Notes under the pieces: generated by a model | What the model was told of the DNA's origin: nothing | Databases searched by the model: none | Seen by the model: the letters and a program-made list of their open reading frames with translations, nothing else | Translations under genes and position numbers: made by a program | Virus record (IMG/VR): IMGVR_UViG_3300044675_004706 | Span: 21,653-85,652 of that record | Source: a virus | Direction: 5' to 3' (one strand) | DNA length: 64,000 nucleotides | In this document: positions 60,220 to 64,000 of the stretch, one piece after another | How positions within the stretch are numbered: position 1 is the stretch's first letter | How the letters are laid out: each line of letters starts with the position of its first letter

Positions 60220-60687
60220 ATGAACCTACAAGAACAAATAAGAAGATTATTGAGGAAATACTTGGTTGAGTCAGACCCCAAAGTTGGAACAGGTAAGAAA
60301 CCAAAAGATTCCGACAGAAGATTATATACTGATGAAAACCCAAAGGATACTGTATCGGTTAAGTTCAGAACAAAACAAGATATTGTAGATACTTTAAACA
60401 AAGAAAGTTTCAAATCTAAATCACACGCTCGTCAGTCTCAGATTATAAATCTAATTCATCAAAGATTACGAGTGGCTTTGGAAAGAGCGAAAGACCCTGA
60501 GGTTAAGAAAAGATTAAGAACTGCCTTTGAATATATTGAATCCAAAAAAGAACAATCTAAAAAGAAAACTCAGGAGATGAAAGAAGGTGAATTAACTGAA
60601 AGATGTTGGAAAGGATATACTCAAAAAGGAATGAAAACTATGTTTGGTAAGAGATACCCTAACTGTGTTAAAAATACAAAGAAATGA
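60220..60687 (+). CDS. MNLQE-tag protein 3, basic, with CWKGY motif, 155 aa
   Basis: Starts MNLQEQIRRLLRKYLVESD (LVE). Very basic central part (KKRLRTAFEYIESKKEQSKK), possibly DNA-binding. The C-terminal CWKGYTQKGMKTMFGKRYPN plus C is a short motif seen at the ends of phage proteins. Overlaps the next gene by four bases. Confidence 0.78.
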   Translation: MNLQEQIRRLLRKYLVESDPKVGTGKKPKDSDRRLYTDENPKDTVSVKFRTKQDIVDTLNKESFKSKSHARQSQIINLIHQRLRVALERAKDPEVKKRLRTAFEYIESKKEQSKKKTQEMKEGELTERCWKGYTQKGMKTMFGKRYPNCVKNTKK

Positions 60688-61112
60688 ACCTACAAGAAAC
60701 AATAAGACGAATATTAAGGGAAGAACTATATTCTCCATCAGGAGATGAATATACACCTAATAAGTTTGTGGTCCATAAATCAAATTCGGTATGGAGAAAG
60801 AATATACGACTTAATGGGTTGTTGACATCGGTAGGGGAATGTTATGAGAATCACGCAATGGATTTATATGGTGAATGGTATACGGAATGTCAACCAGCAA
60901 TTTTTGCCACAGATTCATTGGATAAAGAAGATATGTTTAGTGATGGTTATGATGATGACACATGGTTAATAGATACAGAATGTGCTGGGGTTACTTGGTA
61001 TAGAGATGCACATTTCGAAGGTGGAGATTATGAACATCATATTGTGACATTTGAGAATATATCATCTAACTGTATAAAATTAATCAATAAAGGAACAGGT
61101 AAAAGTAATTAA
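60684..61112 (+). CDS. MNLQE-tag protein 4, possible ADP-ribosyltransferase-like fold, 142 aa
   Basis: Starts MNLQETIRRILREELY (LRE). The body, with KFVVHKSNSVWRKNIRLNGL, AIFATDSLDKED and DYEHHIVTFENI, resembles the H ... GL ... pattern of ART/DarT-type proteins, but the similarity is weak. If real, it would echo T4 Alt, a packaged ADP-ribosyltransferase. Confidence 0.6.
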   Translation: MNLQETIRRILREELYSPSGDEYTPNKFVVHKSNSVWRKNIRLNGLLTSVGECYENHAMDLYGEWYTECQPAIFATDSLDKEDMFSDGYDDDTWLIDTECAGVTWYRDAHFEGGDYEHHIVTFENISSNCIKLINKGTGKSN

Positions 61113-61113
61113 T

Positions 61114-61734
61114 ATGAATCTACAGGAACACATAAGAAGAGTATTAAGGGAAGATAAAAAGAGTAAATTCATTATGGATACTGTTGGTAAACATGGTGTT
61201 TATAAGACGGCAAAAATGATGGGTGTGAGTCTTACCTATTTATACAAAATGTCTGATTTAAAAATTGATGAATTTGTTGCTAAAGAACTATTGGTTGAAA
61301 ATATTGAAAATGGTAATTTACCTGCAAAATATAAAGGATTTGAAATTGAAATAAGTAGTGATGATGTGTTTTATTGGACAAGGCAGTTTAAATCGGGACA
61401 CTATCCACCTAATGTATTAGAAAAAATATGGGTAATGGCAACACCTTTTTTTGCAACTGCTGATTATACACCCGTTGAACTTGATTGGTATGGATTAGAA
61501 GATGACTCAAAGAAACCTAATGTAGGAATATACGATACAAGTGGTGATGGTGATTATTTTGTGGAACTTACACATAATACACATAATGGTAATTATTTTT
61601 TTAATAGTGTTGATAATTTATTTGATTGGTATAATACGTTTTACTTACCAGAAGTGTATGAAATAATCTTGGATAGATTCATACCTGAAGTCCAAGAAGA
61701 AACAGATGAAAGACTTAGAGATAAAAATACTTAA
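61114..61734 (+). CDS. MNLQE-tag protein 5, 206 aa
   Basis: Starts MNLQEHIRRVLREDKK (LRE), followed by a small HTH-like segment (GVYKTAKMMGVSLTYLYKMS) and an acidic domain. Last of the five. A terminator follows. Confidence 0.75.
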   Translation: MNLQEHIRRVLREDKKSKFIMDTVGKHGVYKTAKMMGVSLTYLYKMSDLKIDEFVAKELLVENIENGNLPAKYKGFEIEISSDDVFYWTRQFKSGHYPPNVLEKIWVMATPFFATADYTPVELDWYGLEDDSKKPNVGIYDTSGDGDYFVELTHNTHNGNYFFNSVDNLFDWYNTFYLPEVYEIILDRFIPEVQEETDERLRDKNT

Positions 61735-61772
61735 GATACGGACTTAGGACCGTTGTAGTTTAGGCTACATTA

Positions 61773-61804
61773 ACCCCATTGAATTCGCTACTCAGTGGGG
61801 TTTT
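61773..61804. terminator. terminator between the MNLQE operon and the array genes
   Basis: AACCCCATTG/CAGTGGGGTT hairpin followed by TT on the plus strand; it can serve both convergent units. Confidence 0.65.
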
Positions 61805-62522
61805 CATTTAATACCTCTTCCACCACTGGTGAATTACATGTACGTGATGTGTGTGTTGTAGTTACCTTATGATTTAGGACTTCTTTCACCTCACTGGGAA
61901 CAATAGTGGGTCTACAATAGGTTTTAGACACCTTATGATTTAATACCTTCTCCACCATATTCGGAAACGGCGGTGTATTGAATGATATTGTAGACACCTT
62001 ATGATTTAATGCCTTTTCCACCAAAACCACTTGTTCCGCATTCGTCGTTTGTGTTGTAGATACCTTATGATTTAATACATCTTCCACCAAGAAACCTTCT
62101 TTACCGATATCGTTTTGCGTTGTGGATACCTTATGATTTAATACCTCTTCCATCTTCACACTTGCCTTCATGCCCATGTAAACAGTTGTAGATACCTTAT
62201 GATTTAATACCTCTTCCACCTCATCATACTTTTTCTCCGCACACAATTCAGTTGTGGGCACCTTATGATTTAATACCTCTTCCACCCAAGAAGAGAGTAT
62301 TGGTTCAAAATCTTTGGGTTCCAATGAGAAAATAGTAAAAAAACTATTAAAGAAATAATATCTCCACCACAAACGACCACTCTTTTCAAATTCAAAATAC
62401 CAATGCTCCTTTTCTCGGTCAATTAACCATATAGAATCTTTATATGGGATTATCTCCACATTACCTAATTCTTTGTATAGTTGTTTGAATACAACCTGTT
62501 TTAATCTATCAGTTACTTTCAT
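61788..62522 (-). CDS. array gene A: conserved N-domain plus 7-unit CRISPR-like repeat region, 244 aa
   Basis: Residues 1-79 are the conserved domain (MKVTDRLKQVVFKQLYKELG ... EIIPYKDSIWLIDRE ... IFSLEPKDFEPILSSW). From about residue 80 the protein is seven 12-residue units (VEEVLNHKVSTT and variants), each followed by 10 unrelated residues, ending in a partial unit. Downstream-most of three overlapping genes. Function unknown. Either a repeat scaffold with variable surfaces or a translated nucleic-acid array. Confidence 0.75.
   Translation of the reverse strand: MKVTDRLKQVVFKQLYKELGNVEIIPYKDSIWLIDREKEHWYFEFEKSGRLWWRYYFFNSFFTIFSLEPKDFEPILSSWVEEVLNHKVPTTELCAEKKYDEVEEVLNHKVSTTVYMGMKASVKMEEVLNHKVSTTQNDIGKEGFLVEDVLNHKVSTTQTTNAEQVVLVEKALNHKVSTISFNTPPFPNMVEKVLNHKVSKTYCRPTIVPSEVKEVLNHKVTTTHTSRTCNSPVVEEVLNENPTE
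61805..62286 (-). repeat. CRISPR-like array A: 36-bp repeats, 30-bp spacers
   Basis: Full repeats on the plus-strand scale at 61855, 61921, 61987, 62053, 62119, 62185 and 62251, each 36 bp, with a partial terminal copy at 61805-61824. Spacers between them are exactly 30 bp and mutually unrelated, so the period is 66 bp. Repeat ends are partly complementary (GTGGA/TCCAC). Degeneration increases away from the gene start. Confidence 0.9.
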
Positions 62523-63120
62523 TTTCTTTTTTGTTGTTTAATGCCTCATATACCGATTCCGCTCTTCTTGAGATGAATTCTTCCGTTTTGGATACCTTAC
62601 GATTCAATATATCTTCCACCAAAAAGTTTCCTTCACCTACGTCACGGACTGTTTTGGATACCTTACGATTCAATACCTGTTCCACCGCAATGGTTACAGT
62701 TCCTGCCTTTCCTGCAGTTGTGGATACCTTACTATTCAATACCTCTTCCATCATATCATTCGAAGTGAAACTGAATTGCTGAGTTGTGGATACCTTACTA
62801 TTCAATACCTCTTCCACCGAATCCTTCTTATGATGCATCTGCACAATTGTTGTGGATACTTTACTATTCAATACCTCTTCCACCCAAGATGAAATAATTG
62901 GTTCAAAATCTTTGGACTCCAAAGAGAAAAAAGAAAAGAAAGATTTGAAATAATCATATCTCCAATATAAACATCCACTTTCAGTTAGTTGGAAATACCA
63001 GTATTTTTCTTCTCTATTAATAAACCAATAACTGTATTGGGTAGGGATAATTTCCACATTACCTAATTCTTTGTATAGTTGTTTGAATATGAGTTGTCTT
63101 AATCTATCCGTTACTTTCAT
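62509..63120 (-). CDS. array gene B: conserved N-domain plus 5-unit repeat region, 203 aa
   Basis: N-domain MKVTDRLRQLIFKQLYKELG ... EIIPTQYSYWFINREE, paralogous to A and C. Then five VEEVLN(S/R)KV(S)(T/K)T units with 10-residue variable linkers, and a degenerate last unit. Overlaps gene A by 14 bases and gene C by 17 bases, so the three are one operon. Confidence 0.75.
   Translation of the reverse strand: MKVTDRLRQLIFKQLYKELGNVEIIPTQYSYWFINREEKYWYFQLTESGCLYWRYDYFKSFFSFFSLESKDFEPIISSWVEEVLNSKVSTTIVQMHHKKDSVEEVLNSKVSTTQQFSFTSNDMMEEVLNSKVSTTAGKAGTVTIAVEQVLNRKVSKTVRDVGEGNFLVEDILNRKVSKTEEFISRRAESVYEALNNKKENESN
62533..62884 (-). repeat. CRISPR-like array B: 36-bp repeats, 30-bp spacers
   Basis: Repeats at 62585, 62651, 62717, 62783 and 62849, each followed by a 30-bp unrelated spacer, with a partial copy ending at 62554. 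The repeat sequence differs from A and C at shared positions (CTTACGATTC or CTTACTATTC instead of CTTATGATTT), so B units homogenised separately. Confidence 0.9.
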
Positions 63121-63742
63121 TTTCTTTTTTATTGTTTAATGCCTTTTTCACCCAAGCACTATTTAATACTTCTTCCACTGACCTTTCGGAAAATAAGGAA
63201 TTATTTTTAGTTGTTGATACCCTACTATCTAATACTTTTTTTACCTTTCTTTTTTGGGCGGCGTCTACTTCAAAAGTTTCGGATACCTTATGATTTAAGA
63301 CCTCTTCCACCCACTTTGCTGTTACAGTAGTTTTCTCTTCAGTTGTGGATACCTTATGATTTAATACCTCTTCCACCAGAGGAAATTCGTCAATTACAAA
63401 CATTTTTGTTGTGGATACCTTATGATTTAATACCTCTTCCACCTTTCGCGAGAAGTAACCGAGCTTATTACCTGTCGTGGATACCTTATGATTTAATACC
63501 TCTTCCACCCAAGAAGATATTATTGGTTCAAACTCACTTTGCTCCAAAGAGAAAATACTGAAAAACGATGGGAAGAATGAGTATCTCCAAAATAAACATC
63601 CATCTTTAGACAACTGAAAATACCAATAACAATTTTCCCTATCAATGAACCATACAGAGTCTTTATACGGGATTATCTCCACATTACCTAACTCTTTGTA
63701 TAGGTGTTTGAATATGAGTTGTTTTAGCTTATCTGTAACCAT
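63104..63742 (-). CDS. array gene C: conserved N-domain plus 5-unit repeat region, 212 aa
   Basis: ATG at 63742 (MVTDKLKQLIFKHLYKELGN) follows a TATCTTTG promoter by five bases. N-domain as in A and B, then five units (VEEVLNHKVSTT, later VKKVLDSRVSTT), one truncated unit and a KALNNKKENESNG tail. First gene of the operon. Confidence 0.75.
   Translation of the reverse strand: MVTDKLKQLIFKHLYKELGNVEIIPYKDSVWFIDRENCYWYFQLSKDGCLFWRYSFFPSFFSIFSLEQSEFEPIISSWVEEVLNHKVSTTGNKLGYFSRKVEEVLNHKVSTTKMFVIDEFPLVEEVLNHKVSTTEEKTTVTAKWVEEVLNHKVSETFEVDAAQKRKVKKVLDSRVSTTKNNSLFSERSVEEVLNSAWVKKALNNKKENESNG
63131..63509 (-). repeat. CRISPR-like array C: 36-bp repeats, 30-bp spacers
   Basis: Repeats at 63210, 63276, 63342, 63408 and 63474 with 30-bp spacers, plus two partial copies between 63131 and 63179. 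Repeats at 63342 and 63408 are near-identical to those of array A; the distal ones are degenerate. Confidence 0.9.
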
Positions 63743-63747
63743 AAGCA

Positions 63748-63755
63748 CAAAGATA
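63748..63755 (-). promoter_or_regulatory. promoter of the three-gene array operon
   Basis: TATCTTTG on the minus strand, five bases before the ATG of gene C. Confidence 0.65.
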
Positions 63756-63778
63756 CAAAAAAACTTTGAAAATACAAA

Positions 63779-64000
63779 TTAATCTTCAGTTGGTAATTTT
63801 AACGACCATTGGGAGCTCATTATCTTGTTGGACATTTGACCCTCCAAATTCAGTTTTTTCTTAACCCATTGCCCAACAATTCTGGTGGATTGATAACTGT
63901 TAAGAGAAAAGAAGGAAGAAATTGCTTCAATTAAACCTTTATAGATAAAACACAATTCATTATTGGAATGATTACCACCATATTTAATCTGAGCAAAATC
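63779..64000 (-). CDS. partial hypothetical protein (5' end outside window)
   Basis: The open frame runs in from the window edge and stops at 63779 (73 residues visible: DFAQIKYGGNHSNNELCFIY ... SLKLPTED). Hydrophilic with basic helices; no motif visible. It lies just upstream of the array operon promoter on the same strand. Confidence 0.65.
   Translation of the reverse strand, partial: DFAQIKYGGNHSNNELCFIYKGLIEAISSFFSLNSYQSTRIVGQWVKKKLNLEGQMSNKIMSSQWSLKLPTED

Noticed and set aside
62531-62782. Plus-strand open frames through the arrays (also 63343-63561)
   Set aside because: They are mirror readings of the repeat units with no start context or conserved domain; the minus-strand frames carry the N-domain.
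61805-63509. A conventional CRISPR-Cas locus
   Set aside because: No cas gene, tracrRNA or adaptation gene is visible, and all spacers are in frame with no stops. It is called CRISPR-like only.
61805-63509. Diversity-generating retroelement as source of the variable linkers
   Set aside because: No reverse transcriptase or template repeat is in the window, and spacers differ by wholesale replacement rather than A-specific substitution.

Overview
The window looks like part of a large (jumbo-type) tailed-phage genome infecting a member of the Bacteroidota. It is AT-rich and densely packed with mostly plus-strand genes, often overlapping by ATGA. Promoters are of the Bacteroidota type (TTG or TTTG, about 19-20 bases, then TAnnTTTG). 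It has about 20 tRNA genes, an endolysin, thymidylate synthase, an RNA ligase, homing endonucleases and many unrecognised small genes. Two secreted proteins carry type IX secretion (T9SS) sorting domains, which points to a T9SS-bearing host. No capsid, portal, terminase or replication genes lie in the window, so the phage assignment is an inference from gene style.

Layout. 1-735: a large structured non-coding RNA ending in a terminator. 0.75-10.2 kb: endolysin, a T9SS cargo protein, RmlB, a series of proteins with a shared short N-terminal signature (one with an HELLH metallopeptidase motif), lipoproteins and a HAD phosphatase. 10.2-14.0 kb: a tRNA island headed by what looks like a classical attenuator (37-codon leader peptide plus mutually exclusive antiterminator and terminator). 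It also contains tRNA-like elements enlarged by hairpins, and an HNH endonuclease follows. 14.9-21.9 kb: a second T9SS cargo protein, a ClpP-like protease, a cysteine peptidase, more tRNAs and a Vsr-like endonuclease. 22-31.6 kb: virion-like and N-terminally tagged proteins, a second HELLH protein, a LamG-type protein and DnaK. 31.6-36.5 kb: a signalling cassette with two paralogous histidine kinases, a receiver protein and membrane/coiled-coil partners. 37-53 kb: small early-type genes, phosphoesterases, a P-loop kinase, RNA ligase, ThyA and RmlA. 54-61.7 kb: glutamine synthetase, a thioesterase, an L,D-transpeptidase-like enzyme and five consecutive genes starting MNLQE. 61.8-63.75 kb (minus): three tandem paralogous genes whose 3' halves are CRISPR-like arrays.

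The most unusual feature is that three-gene operon. Each gene has a conserved domain of about 80 codons followed by 5-7 near-identical 36-bp repeats separated by unrelated 30-bp spacers. The period is exactly 66 bp, and the whole array is an open reading frame (VEEVLNxKVSTT plus 10 variable residues). There is no cas gene in the window.

Other themes. At least 15 proteins begin with a short amphipathic segment that mostly ends in (I/L)-x-E. This resembles the T4 capsid-targeting and prohead-protease signal and suggests a packaged cohort that includes metallopeptidases. The tRNA island, RNA ligase, P-loop kinase, RNA-repair-type HAD and phosphoesterases fit tRNA maintenance against host anticodon nucleases. 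Many promoters end 3-7 bases before the ATG, implying near-leaderless mRNAs. All functional statements come from reading the sequence; no database search was run.
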